A stretch of 64,000 nucleotides of DNA. Origin: Bacteroidaceae bacterium. GTDB lineage: Bacteria; Bacteroidota; Bacteroidia; Bacteroidales; Bacteroidaceae. Numbering within the stretch: position 1 is the first letter of the stretch; the number at the start of each line of letters is the position of its first letter. This document shows, one piece after another, positions 1-7,854 of this stretch. Both the position numbers and the translations under genes were made by a program. The stretch covers positions 1 through 64,000 of the forward strand of contig JAFXVN010000013.1 in assembly GCA_017524545.1 (NCBI GenBank), read 5' to 3'. The notes beneath the pieces are model-generated. The model had not been told where the DNA came from. It saw only the letters and a list, made by a program, of their open reading frames with translations, and searched no databases.

Positions 1-55
1 CTACTTTGAGGTGGTAGTGCCGCGAGGCGTGGGAGTTCGAGTCTCCTCCTCTTCA
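1..55 (+). tRNA. tRNA-Leu(GAG), 5' part cut off by the window edge
   Basis: The visible part starts in the anticodon stem: CTACT, loop TTGAGGT, GGTAG, giving anticodon GAG at 8-10. It continues with a long class II variable arm (TGCCGCGAGGCGT) and a T arm with loop TTCGAGT, and ends with the acceptor strand and discriminator A at 55. CCA is not encoded. It is the first of three tandem tRNAs that probably form one transcript ending at the terminator at 262-300. Confidence 0.9.
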
Positions 56-67
56 CAACAATGTCAG

Positions 68-140
68 GCGGAAATAGCTCAGTTGGTAGAGCACAACCTT
101 GCCAAGGTTGGGGTCGCGAGTTCGAGTCTCGTTTTCCGCT
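68..140 (+). tRNA. tRNA-Gly(GCC)
   Basis: Full cloverleaf. Acceptor GCGGAAA pairs with TTTCCGC, the D arm contains AGCTCAGTTGGTAGAGC, the anticodon arm is CAACC-TTGCCAA-GGTTG with anticodon GCC, and the T loop is TTCGAGT. The discriminator is T at 140 and CCA is not encoded. It lies 12 bases after tRNA-Leu(GAG) in the same cluster. Confidence 0.95.
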
Positions 141-174
141 CAAACGAGGCTTTTCATTGAGTCTCGTTTTTCTT

Positions 175-258
175 GCCCAGGTGGCGGAATGGTAGACGCG
201 CGCGTTTCAGGTGCGCGTGCCGCGAGGCGTGCAGGTTCGAGTCCTGTTCTGGGCACCA
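175..258 (+). tRNA. tRNA-Leu(CAG)
   Basis: Class II tRNA. Acceptor GCCCAGG, anticodon stem CGCGT/GCGCG around loop TTCAGGT (anticodon CAG), long variable arm TGCCGCGAGGCGT identical to that of the tRNA-Leu(GAG) in this cluster, T loop TTCGAGT. Unlike the two preceding tRNAs it has CCA encoded at 256-258. Confidence 0.95.
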
Positions 259-261
259 AAT

Positions 262-300
262 AAAAAAGAGGAACTAGCAGTAATGCCGTTCCTCTTTTTT
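262..300 (+). terminator. Rho-independent terminator of the tRNA cluster
   Basis: GAGGAAC (268-274) pairs with GTTCCTC (288-294). The stem is flanked by six A upstream and six T downstream. The A/T symmetry means it could also terminate minus-strand transcription arriving from the gene at 328-2118. Confidence 0.9.
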
Positions 301-327
301 ATTCCATGTTATCACATTTAAGGGGGG

Positions 328-2118
328 TCAGTCGCGAATCACAACTTTCTTGTTTCCCTTGATGTAAATACCTCTCTTCGGGTTTGAAACCCTGCGACCG
401 CTGAGGTCGTACCATTTATCGGAGTATTCTGAATAATCTGAGTTTTCAGAGCCTTCGGGAATGCCCTTGATTGCGTCGTCGTCATCAAGGCTCATCTCTG
501 TGGCATTCAGAACATAAGTGTCGTAGGGGTCATCCTTGTTCACCTTGTGTACGAATGCCACGAGACGCCGGGCTGTTCCACCGAATCCGGCTTTCTCTAC
601 CATGGGATATGTAACGCTATATGACCCGTTTGCTTCCGTGCTGAGCAGGTCGCCAATGGCTTCCGTCGTGAAGTAGTGCAGGATGACGCCGTTGTGGCGG
701 AACACATCCTGCAGGTCGCTGGGAGCATCTGCATCGTTCATGCCTAACTGGGGATAGTCTTTCGTGGAGATGCCGTCCTCTATCAGGTAGCACGACAGAT
801 AGAGCGGTTTCCCCACCAAATCGCGGGCTACTCGTCCACTAACCGTTACATTGCTGCCGTCGCTTTCTATGTTCACCTCTGCCATAGCCGGCATGTCGTA
901 TGCCAAAGCCAACGCCTGTTTGTAAGGCTCTGGCGACATGTCGCGAATGCCCTGTATGATTTGGTTCTCGCCCTCCAGGATGGCGCGGTTGTACATGATG
1001 GCGGGGTTGTACTCGTTCTCGTATCCACCAAAGACATAGAGAATCTCGCGGTCAGGCTGTGTCGTGAACTTGTCCTCGACGAAACCCGAGTGGTGAGCCA
1101 CATAGACGTAGTTGCCCTCGTATTCCTCCAGCGCCTTTTCGAGGAAATAGGCCATCTGCGGGCAATTGACGCATCGCTGACTGGTGAACTCCTCGATGAG
1201 GGGCATGCGGATGAAGTTATCGTAGGTAACATACAGTTGGGTTGTACCCGGTCGTCCTGCCTGTGCCTCCTGTCCGTTTATCTTGGTGATGGTGGCAGTC
1301 CAATCGACGCTTGTCCCCTCCGTCTTGCCACTGCGTAGCCTGGTCGTCACAACCGTTCCTCCGTAAGCAGGAATGGCTTCGGGCAGGTCGATGGTGCGCA
1401 GGGTGGGCGTCTCGGCTCCTTCGCCCTGCATGGCTATCTCTATGCTCTGGATGGGCTGCGTCGAGAAGTTGTGGACATAGAGTCCGCCTTCGAAGTCCCT
1501 CATCGGCGCAACGGTCTGCGGATGGAAGGTGTTCTGTGCATAGGCTGTTTGGCTGATGAATGGAGCCGCTTCGTCATCGAGCAGGGCAAAGATGAGCAGC
1601 GTGCCGCGGTCAGAATGCTCTTGCCATGTACTTTTGCCCAAATTCACCCAGCACGACTGCGGAACGGTGGCAGCAGCGTAGGTCACGAGAGGGTAGGGCG
1701 TTCCGATGGTTTCGTAGGCCTGAACGCCGATGAACAGCTTCTCATCCCCGATGACCAGCGGCTCGTCGAACATGACATCGTTCCATCCCTCCAACAGGTC
1801 GATATATGTTGTTCGTACGATATTGCCCACAGAACCCGTGCTTGCCAAGATGCCCGACCGCTTCTGCCGCTTCTGCTTATAGTCGGCACGCATGTAACAG
1901 CGCACACCCTTGATAGTCATTCCCTTCATGCGCCCCAAAGCCGGATCGGTGGTTGGGTCGAAGAGCACCATGCCTTGCACAAACTCATTCTTGTTGCCGC
2001 CCAGAGCCGATAACTCTTCCGGCTGAACTCCCATCGGGGCATAGCCGTAGGGCAGTTGTGCAAGACTCAATTCAAAATTCAAAAGGAATAAATTCAAAAG
2101 GAGGGCGAGGCGTTTCAT
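328..2118 (-). CDS. Secreted Omp28-like protein with thioredoxin-like CxxC motif
   Basis: A 596-residue exported protein. It has an N-terminal hydrophobic signal ending in LSLAQ. The middle (about residue 310) carries EEFTSQRCVNCPQ followed by a YVYVAHHSGF strand, the pattern of the Omp28-related Bacteroidetes outer-membrane/surface proteins, which contain a thioredoxin-like fold with CxxC. The C-terminus has YDLSGRRV then GIYIKGNKKVV, a short tail repeated in several proteins here and typical of Prevotella secreted proteins. Its ATG overlaps the TGA of the upstream paralogue by four bases, so the two are co-transcribed and probably translationally coupled. The family and location are supported; whether it is a redox enzyme or a surface structural protein is not shown by the sequence. 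Confidence 0.8.
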   Translation of the reverse strand: MKRLALLLNLFLLNFELSLAQLPYGYAPMGVQPEELSALGGNKNEFVQGMVLFDPTTDPALGRMKGMTIKGVRCYMRADYKQKRQKRSGILASTGSVGNIVRTTYIDLLEGWNDVMFDEPLVIGDEKLFIGVQAYETIGTPYPLVTYAAATVPQSCWVNLGKSTWQEHSDRGTLLIFALLDDEAAPFISQTAYAQNTFHPQTVAPMRDFEGGLYVHNFSTQPIQSIEIAMQGEGAETPTLRTIDLPEAIPAYGGTVVTTRLRSGKTEGTSVDWTATITKINGQEAQAGRPGTTQLYVTYDNFIRMPLIEEFTSQRCVNCPQMAYFLEKALEEYEGNYVYVAHHSGFVEDKFTTQPDREILYVFGGYENEYNPAIMYNRAILEGENQIIQGIRDMSPEPYKQALALAYDMPAMAEVNIESDGSNVTVSGRVARDLVGKPLYLSCYLIEDGISTKDYPQLGMNDADAPSDLQDVFRHNGVILHYFTTEAIGDLLSTEANGSYSVTYPMVEKAGFGGTARRLVAFVHKVNKDDPYDTYVLNATEMSLDDDDAIKGIPEGSENSDYSEYSDKWYDLSGRRVSNPKRGIYIKGNKKVVIRD

Positions 2119-3971
2119 CTTACTACCTTTTTACCGTTAACGATGTAAATACCGTGCGATTTACCATTTAACCATTTATCATTTGCTACTCTGCGTCCGC
2201 TGAGGTCGTAGATTGAATTTTGACTTTTGAATTTTGAATTTTGAATTGTTTCGATGCCCATAGCATCGGTGATGTCTCCCACTGCACTGTTGAAGACGTG
2301 CATACGCTTGCCGCCCAATTCGCCGTTGCGATGGATGAAGGCCACAAGATACAAGTTATCGGCATTCCATGTGGGGTCAAGCTCTGTCTGATACTCCGCA
2401 TGAACAGAGCCACCAGCCCCAATGGCATCGCCTTCGGGAGCTGTCAGCACTTCACGGATGACGTTGGGATGCACATATATGCCCTGGTACTCATCTTTTT
2501 CCTCTTCGTTCCAGAAGAGCTGGCTGTCACTCGTCACGTTGCGTTCCATCAGATAAACGGTCAGCCGCAGTTGTTCGCCTTCGGGCATGATGTCCGGAGC
2601 CACATCGCCACTCGCTTCCACGGTCAGGGTTTCTTTGTCTGTGGCCAACGTCCCTTCTATGGTCAGGCCGACAAATGTCGGACGGTTAGCTGCTGCGTTG
2701 AACACACTTTGGGCATCGCTTGACTGGGTCAGCACGTCGAACATCGGCGTTGAGGAGGTTGCCATCTGGAAGAGAATGTTGTCCGTGGCCATTGCGCGGT
2801 CCACACACATGGCGGGTATGCTCACCTTCGACGAGTCGTTGTCGCATAGCGCGAGGGCCAAAGTGGTGGCATCGTCGTCTCCCGTCATAAACTGGTCGTC
2901 GAGATGCTGGCAGACGAATGTGATGGAGTTTTCCTTTGCTGTCACAGGGTTCTTGACATATTCGTCGTAGTAACGGGCTGAACGGTAATTGTTCTCCGAT
3001 TCGTAGTATTCCACCAGCGGACGGCGTGCATATTGGCTGGCGACGTCCCTTGGTACGCCGATTGTGTTCAAAACGTGTGTCTTGGGATTGGGCACTTCCT
3101 TGTTGTTAACTTTGGTGATACTCAGTTCCACGTCGCCCGTATGGAAACAATAGATGGGAGCAAGGAAAATCTTGCTTGTTGCTCCTGTGGCTATGCTTGC
3201 ATTGATGGTTTTGCTCCATGTCTGTTCGCCCTGTCGCGAAGTAACCTCAATGTTGTTAATCTTCTGCGACCCCATGTTCTTGATGCGCATAATCACGTCG
3301 CTGGCTTCCTCCGTACACTGAATGCCATTGTCGGTCAGCAGGCTGATGACAGGCACATAGTTGAACGTTCCCTTAGAGTCCCTGATGACGAGCAGGATAG
3401 GCAGAATGCCTCTCTCGTTCATGTCAACCCAATGGGGATTTCCCTCTTCGTCGTTGTCGCCTTCCACCCAAAGGAAACAACTGTTGGGCGTGTTGTGAGG
3501 ATAGAGCGTTGGGATGGCGCAGACATCCTTCTTCAGGTTTGTTGTGAAGCCCACTATCAGTTGGTCTATGTCTTCGGGAATCTCGTAAGCAGTCAGTGTC
3601 ATGTCGTTCCAACCAGGATTCGCGTCGCTGTAACTGTAACGCACGGTCTTTTTGCCTGTGGTCAGGTCCTCGCTGTTGAAGTCCTTGCGCACAAAGCCTT
3701 GATAGACGCCTGTCTGTGTCGAGGTGTCCCAGCCTACGCGCATTCCAGTGATGGTGCCACCCACGTATGGCGCAAGCATGTCCTTTGTGAGCCGTATGGC
3801 GCAACCAACCTTGGCATTGAACTGGAGCGACAACCCGTCGTACTCCCAAATCTGGTCGTCATATTTGGCATAGCCCACATAAACTTTTCCAGTAGTGCTT
3901 TGTGCTGCACTTTGCATACTGCCTGAAAGCGCCAGGCTTAACAATACAAGATAAGAGTAGATTCTTTTCAT
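2115..3971 (-). CDS. Secreted Omp28-like paralogue lacking the CxxC pair
   Basis: A 618-residue exported protein (signal peptide ending near QSAAQS) with the same architecture as its downstream neighbour: an N-terminal beta-rich domain, a middle region and the tail YDLSGRRVAND...GIYIVNGKKVVR. At the place where the neighbour has TSQRCVNCPQ this protein has ESENNYRSARYY, so the cysteine pair is absent. It is the first gene of the two-gene unit, with a strong promoter at 4061-4092. Duplication with loss of the putative redox site is my inference. The molecular function is unknown. Confidence 0.75.
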   Translation of the reverse strand: MKRIYSYLVLLSLALSGSMQSAAQSTTGKVYVGYAKYDDQIWEYDGLSLQFNAKVGCAIRLTKDMLAPYVGGTITGMRVGWDTSTQTGVYQGFVRKDFNSEDLTTGKKTVRYSYSDANPGWNDMTLTAYEIPEDIDQLIVGFTTNLKKDVCAIPTLYPHNTPNSCFLWVEGDNDEEGNPHWVDMNERGILPILLVIRDSKGTFNYVPVISLLTDNGIQCTEEASDVIMRIKNMGSQKINNIEVTSRQGEQTWSKTINASIATGATSKIFLAPIYCFHTGDVELSITKVNNKEVPNPKTHVLNTIGVPRDVASQYARRPLVEYYESENNYRSARYYDEYVKNPVTAKENSITFVCQHLDDQFMTGDDDATTLALALCDNDSSKVSIPAMCVDRAMATDNILFQMATSSTPMFDVLTQSSDAQSVFNAAANRPTFVGLTIEGTLATDKETLTVEASGDVAPDIMPEGEQLRLTVYLMERNVTSDSQLFWNEEEKDEYQGIYVHPNVIREVLTAPEGDAIGAGGSVHAEYQTELDPTWNADNLYLVAFIHRNGELGGKRMHVFNSAVGDITDAMGIETIQNSKFKSQNSIYDLSGRRVANDKWLNGKSHGIYIVNGKKVVR

Positions 3972-4060
3972 ACAAAACAGTTATTCTGTGTTTAAGACAT
4001 TAGTTGCTGTATCGTTGGACTCTCAATGCTTTAGAGGCACAAAACATCAATGATAGTGTG

Positions 4061-4092
4061 CAAATATAGCGTTTTTTGAAACATAAAGCAAA
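4061..4092 (-). promoter_or_regulatory. Bacteroidetes-type promoter for the Omp28-like pair
   Basis: On the minus strand TATATTTG (4061-4068) fits the -7 consensus TAnnTTTG and TTTG (4089-4092) fits the -33 element, with exactly 20 bases between. The leader to the ATG at 3971 would be about 85 bases. Confidence 0.7.
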
Positions 4093-4150
4093 TGTAACAT
4101 TGGAAATTTAGTAAATATGATGTAATTATGTACTAAAACAAGGAACTCGC

Positions 4151-4174
4151 CACGAATTGCACGAATTACACGAG
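4151..4174 (+). repeat. Short CACGAATT tandem repeat
   Basis: Intergenic run of CACGAATTGCACGAATTACACGA units between the GH97 gene and the Omp28-like pair. Related ATTACACGAATT/ATCCGT words occur at 6455-6482, 25899-25983 and 49788-49943, so this is a dispersed intergenic repeat family. Confidence 0.6.
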
Positions 4175-4179
4175 CCTGA

Positions 4180-6240
4180 TTAGAACAATACAGCACCGCC
4201 AGCGGGTTGAACGGTCAGCGTGACGTTGCCCTTCTTGTCGGCTTTCAACGGCTGCGACACGGCATCCTTGGCGGCATCGTCCGTGATGAGCGTCTTTACG
4301 TTGTAGCCACTGATGTCGAGCGTCAGTTGCAGCGGCTCCTCCTGAGCGTTGAGGGCGGCGATGTACCACTGGCCGGCGTGCTGGCGTGCCAAAACCACAA
4401 ACTTTCCTGGATAGCCGTTGATGAAGCGCGTCTCGTCCCATGTGGTGGGTACTTGCTTCATGAAGTCAATCTCGAACTGCGGCTGCTCAATGAGGTTGCG
4501 GGGTGTGAGGGCGAAGTTCTGGCCGCTCGACTGGAAGACGATGGCGGTAGCCAACTCGAAGGCATCGCCGGTGCGTCGCGTATTGCCCTTGCCGGGTTCC
4601 TTGTGGAGGCGTTTCTGGAGCACCGTGCCGCCGTATTCCATCGAGGCTGTGGTGTTGCGCACGAAGGGGTGCAGGCAGGCGTGACGCGCTTCCATGTCGC
4701 AGAAGCCCTGACTGAAGTAGAGGTTCTCGCTGGCGAGGACGGCTTCGGAGCTGCAATAGTTGGGGTACATCCTCTCCCAACCGCGCGGCAGGGTGCAGCC
4801 GTGGAAGATGACCTGGATGCCGTAGTCGTTGGCATCGGAGAGGATGGCTTCGTAGAGGCGCATCGTCTCCTGTTTGTCGCCGCCGAAGAAGTCCACCTTG
4901 ATGCCAGCCACGCCGCCGTCGCGCAGCCACTTCATCTCCTGCTTGCGGACGATGGGGTTGTGCATGCACTGGCGGGCGCTCTGCGGAGCGTCGTTCCAGC
5001 CACCGTTGCTGTTGTACCATACCCACGGGCGCACGCCCTTCTGCTTGCAGTAGGCAAAAAGCTTTTCCATTCCCTTGCGACCGATGTTCTCGTACCAGCC
5101 GCCGTCGATGAGGCAGCCTTCCCAGCCCAGATTGGCGGCGAGGTCGATGAACTTCACCTGGTCGTCGTAGTTGATGCTGGCGTCCTGCCAGATAATCCAC
5201 GACCAAGTATTGCGCGACCCCTTGTAGTCGGTGCTGGGTTCATAGAGCTGCTGCACCACGTCCCATGCAATGGTCGTTTCCACGATGGGCTTCAGCGTGG
5301 GGCCGAGGGTGATGGTGCGGTAGGGTGTCCATTGCGTCATCCAGTCGTAGGGCGAAATGTTGCAGTCGGCCAGTCCTATCTGTGCGCCGGTGCTTCCGAA
5401 GCCGTTGTTCTCGCCCTCCATCGGGAAGGCTATGGTGAAGAGTCCGTCGGAGGTGGCGTCGCTCAAATGGCTGCCGCAGTAGTTGCCGCTTACGCCCGTT
5501 TCGGAGATGAGTACCCAGCCCTTGTCGCCCTCATGGAAGAGGCAGGGGAAGGTCCAGCCGTGACCGTAGCCTGAGCGTTTGGTGATAGGTTCGTCCCAGA
5601 TGTAGCCCTCCTCGTAGCTGGGTTTGGTCTGCATCCAGCCCACCATCGGGTCGCTCTGCGGACAGATGAAGGCTGTGGCATCGGTGGGCAGGCGGAAGCC
5701 CGAAGCCTCACCTGTCACCACGATGGCACATGTCTGGCTCCCAGACCCTTGCATAATGCGGTAGCTGTACGCGATATTGTTGTTGAAGACACGGAAGCCC
5801 ACCATCATCACCAGTTTCTTTGCCTTTGCCTCGGGGTTGGTGAACAAGAGCATCAGGGCGTTCTCCTCGGAGCTGACCTTGCTCTGCTTGCCTTGGCGCA
5901 GGACGTATTCGTTCGTGTGGCTGTACCGTTCGGGCGTTTCCTGACGGACGTACTCCAGGTCTTTGCTCAGGTCGCCCGCGCTGGTGTAGAGACCGAGCGG
6001 CGAGTCAAGCAGCATCGGTACGTCCAGCGTGTCGGGCACAGCACCTTTTTTCTTGGATTTCTGGACGGTACGATACCCGGCAGAATAGGAGAGACGTCCG
6101 TTCTCCAGCTTCACGTTGAGATAAGTGAGACCATCGGGCGAGAGGACACGAAATGCCTCCTGAGCCTTCATGCAAGAGGGGGAGAGGAGGAAAAGGGAAA
6201 GCAGGACCCATTTCCAGTTCTGTAGTTTGCGATTTACCAT
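4180..6240 (-). CDS. Glycoside hydrolase family 97 (alpha-galactosidase/alpha-glucosidase)
   Basis: A 686-residue exported enzyme (hydrophobic signal, residues 11-27, ending KAQ). An N-terminal beta-sandwich is followed by a catalytic TIM barrel from about residue 320. GH97 comprises SusB-like inverting alpha-glucosidases and retaining alpha-galactosidases. Asp450 in GIKVDFF sits where the retaining members carry their nucleophile, and Glu499 (SSEAV) or Glu505 (ASEN) are candidates for the acid/base. That favours the retaining, alpha-galactosidase-like branch (inference). It is not next to SusC/SusD genes, so it acts outside a classical utilisation locus. A -7 box lies at 6272-6279. It would act in the periplasm or at the outer membrane on alpha-linked oligosaccharides. 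Confidence 0.9.
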   Translation of the reverse strand: MVNRKLQNWKWVLLSLFLLSPSCMKAQEAFRVLSPDGLTYLNVKLENGRLSYSAGYRTVQKSKKKGAVPDTLDVPMLLDSPLGLYTSAGDLSKDLEYVRQETPERYSHTNEYVLRQGKQSKVSSEENALMLLFTNPEAKAKKLVMMVGFRVFNNNIAYSYRIMQGSGSQTCAIVVTGEASGFRLPTDATAFICPQSDPMVGWMQTKPSYEEGYIWDEPITKRSGYGHGWTFPCLFHEGDKGWVLISETGVSGNYCGSHLSDATSDGLFTIAFPMEGENNGFGSTGAQIGLADCNISPYDWMTQWTPYRTITLGPTLKPIVETTIAWDVVQQLYEPSTDYKGSRNTWSWIIWQDASINYDDQVKFIDLAANLGWEGCLIDGGWYENIGRKGMEKLFAYCKQKGVRPWVWYNSNGGWNDAPQSARQCMHNPIVRKQEMKWLRDGGVAGIKVDFFGGDKQETMRLYEAILSDANDYGIQVIFHGCTLPRGWERMYPNYCSSEAVLASENLYFSQGFCDMEARHACLHPFVRNTTASMEYGGTVLQKRLHKEPGKGNTRRTGDAFELATAIVFQSSGQNFALTPRNLIEQPQFEIDFMKQVPTTWDETRFINGYPGKFVVLARQHAGQWYIAALNAQEEPLQLTLDISGYNVKTLITDDAAKDAVSQPLKADKKGNVTLTVQPAGGAVLF

Positions 6241-6271
6241 AATTCTTTATTGTTATTTTGTTCTACGGGGA

Positions 6272-6279
6272 CAAAGATA
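6272..6279 (-). promoter_or_regulatory. -7 box for the GH97 gene
   Basis: The minus strand reads TATCTTTG, matching TAnnTTTG, about 32 bases upstream of the ATG. No convincing -33 TTTG at the usual distance. Confidence 0.5.
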
Positions 6280-6421
6280 CGGAAAAAATCTTTATGTCGG
6301 ATGAATTCTGCAAGTTTTTTGTTCTCCATATCATCCATCAAACAAAACAAACTTCCTTCACTTTTTTGAAAATTATTTAGGACACTATTGGCTTTTCCTT
6401 TATAATTCCAAAATTATGTCG

Positions 6422-6429
6422 TATCTTTG
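6422..6429 (+). promoter_or_regulatory. -7 box for folC
   Basis: TATCTTTG matches the Bacteroidetes -7 consensus and lies 54 bases upstream of the folC ATG. A -33 element is not clear. The 240-base gap also holds AATCCGTTTAATC-type repeat words at 6455-6482. Confidence 0.5.
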
Positions 6430-6483
6430 TGCTCGTAATTGATGAAAACAAGATTCGTTTAATCCGTTTAATCTGTTGTTTTG

Positions 6484-7854
6484 ATGACATACATTCAAGC
6501 TGTTCAGTATCTGTTCGACTCTGCCCCGATGTTCCAAAACGTAGGGGCGGCTGCATATAAGGAGGGGCTTGATGGCACACTTGCCCTGGATGAGCACTTT
6601 GGTCATCCCCACCGCCAGTACCGCACCATTCACGTTGGCGGCACGAACGGCAAGGGCTCTGTCTGCCATACACTTGCCGCCATCCTTCAGGCACAAGGCT
6701 ATCGCGTCGGGCTATACACCAGTCCGCATCTCGTTGACTTCCGCGAAAGGATTAGAGTCAACGGCAAAATGATAAGCAAGAAGAGGGTTATCGAATTTGT
6801 GAGGACCAAGACCCACCCCAACCCTCCCTTGAAGGGAGGAAGCCTTGAGAGGCAGAGCGGTGAATACCCCCTCCCTTTAAGGGAGGGCTGGGGTGGGTCT
6901 TTTTCCTTCTTCGAGCTTGCCACAGCTCTTGCCTTTCAGTATTTTGCAGAACAGAAGGTCGATTTTGCTGTCATTGAGGTTGGCTTGGGAGGCAGACTCG
7001 ACTGCACCAACATCATCACGCCAGTACTCTCCGTCATCACCAACATCAGCTTCGACCATGTGCAGTTCCTTGGCGACACACTCCCCAAGATAGCCTCGGA
7101 GAAAGCAGGCATCATCAAGCCCGGCGTTCCTGTCTGCATTGGTGAAAGCATCAACGAAGAGGTCAAGGCCGTCTTTGCTGATAAGGCAAAAGAGGTAGGT
7201 GCACCCATCACCTTCGCAGAAAGTGCCCTCCATCTCCCTCTTTTGGGGAGTGACTTGAAACCCGCATTGACTGGCTTGTGCCAAGAAAAGAACACCCGCA
7301 CCATCCTGGCTTCTGTGCATCTGCTTCGGGAGCAGGGGATTGAGATTAGCGACGAGGCCGTCAGGAAAGGGTTTAGCGAGGTCACGACGATGACAGGACT
7401 CATGGGACGCTGGCAGATACTCAGCAAGAAGCCCCTCACCATCTGCGACACAGGTCACAATGCCGGTGGTATGCAGTATATCGTCAAGCAACTTGAAACG
7501 ATTCAAAACACAAAGCACAAAACACAGAATGAGGGAAAGGCAAGGCTTCACATCGTCTTCGGCTGTTGCCATGACAAAGATGTCAGCACCGTCCTCTCCA
7601 TGCTGCCAAAGGATGCCACATACTATTTCACTCAAGCTTCCGTGCAGCGAGCCATGCCCGCAGAAGAGCTTGCGAAGAAAGCTTTAGCTTTTCAACTTTC
7701 CAGCTTTTCAACTTTCAATGACGTTGATAGTGCCTACCAAGCAGCCAAGTCCAACGCTTCGGAGGACGACCTCATCTTCATTGGCGGCTCCACCTTTGTC
7801 GTTGCAGACCTGCTGGAGAGCTTAATCAAAAATCGGTCTTGGCATCAGAAATGA
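6484..7854 (+). CDS. folC: Bifunctional folylpolyglutamate/dihydrofolate synthase with in-frame repeat insertion
   Basis: Adds glutamate to dihydropteroate and folates in the cytoplasm. Evidence is the P-loop GGTNGKGSVCHTLAAIL, then YTSPHLVDFRERIRVNG, FAVIEVGLGGRLDCTN, ISFDHVQFLGDTLPKIASEKAGI, and a C-terminal Mur-ligase-like domain with DTGHNAGG. I start at ATG 6484; a TTG directly before it is possible. Between IEFV and SFFEL, where the family normally has a short helix, this protein reads RTKTHPNPPLKGG and then REGWGG, the translation of a palindromic DNA element (6809-6900). The frame stays open, so the gene is probably functional with an extra surface loop. The end overlaps the convergent VWA gene by 29 bases. 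Three folate genes (folC, folP, folD) lie in this window but are not clustered. Confidence 0.95.
   Translation: MTYIQAVQYLFDSAPMFQNVGAAAYKEGLDGTLALDEHFGHPHRQYRTIHVGGTNGKGSVCHTLAAILQAQGYRVGLYTSPHLVDFRERIRVNGKMISKKRVIEFVRTKTHPNPPLKGGSLERQSGEYPLPLREGWGGSFSFFELATALAFQYFAEQKVDFAVIEVGLGGRLDCTNIITPVLSVITNISFDHVQFLGDTLPKIASEKAGIIKPGVPVCIGESINEEVKAVFADKAKEVGAPITFAESALHLPLLGSDLKPALTGLCQEKNTRTILASVHLLREQGIEISDEAVRKGFSEVTTMTGLMGRWQILSKKPLTICDTGHNAGGMQYIVKQLETIQNTKHKTQNEGKARLHIVFGCCHDKDVSTVLSMLPKDATYYFTQASVQRAMPAEELAKKALAFQLSSFSTFNDVDSAYQAAKSNASEDDLIFIGGSTFVVADLLESLIKNRSWHQK
6809..6900. repeat. Palindromic repeat element inside folC
   Basis: A 92-base element with outer arms 6809-6830 and 6879-6900. The arms start AGACCCACCCC and are inverted copies matching at 21 of 22 positions. 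Each arm also forms its own small hairpin (CCTCCCTTGAAGGGAGG; CCCTCCCTTTAAGGGAGGG). It is read through in frame as protein. A half-element of the same family lies at 54121-54153. Confidence 0.85.

Noticed and set aside
2115..2118. Frameshift joining the two Omp28-like genes
   Set aside because: Each has its own signal peptide and its own C-terminal tail, so the ATGA overlap is normal coupling of two genes.
6484..7854. folC as a pseudogene disrupted by the palindromic element
   Set aside because: The frame continues through the element, and the motifs on both sides and the normal C-terminus are intact.
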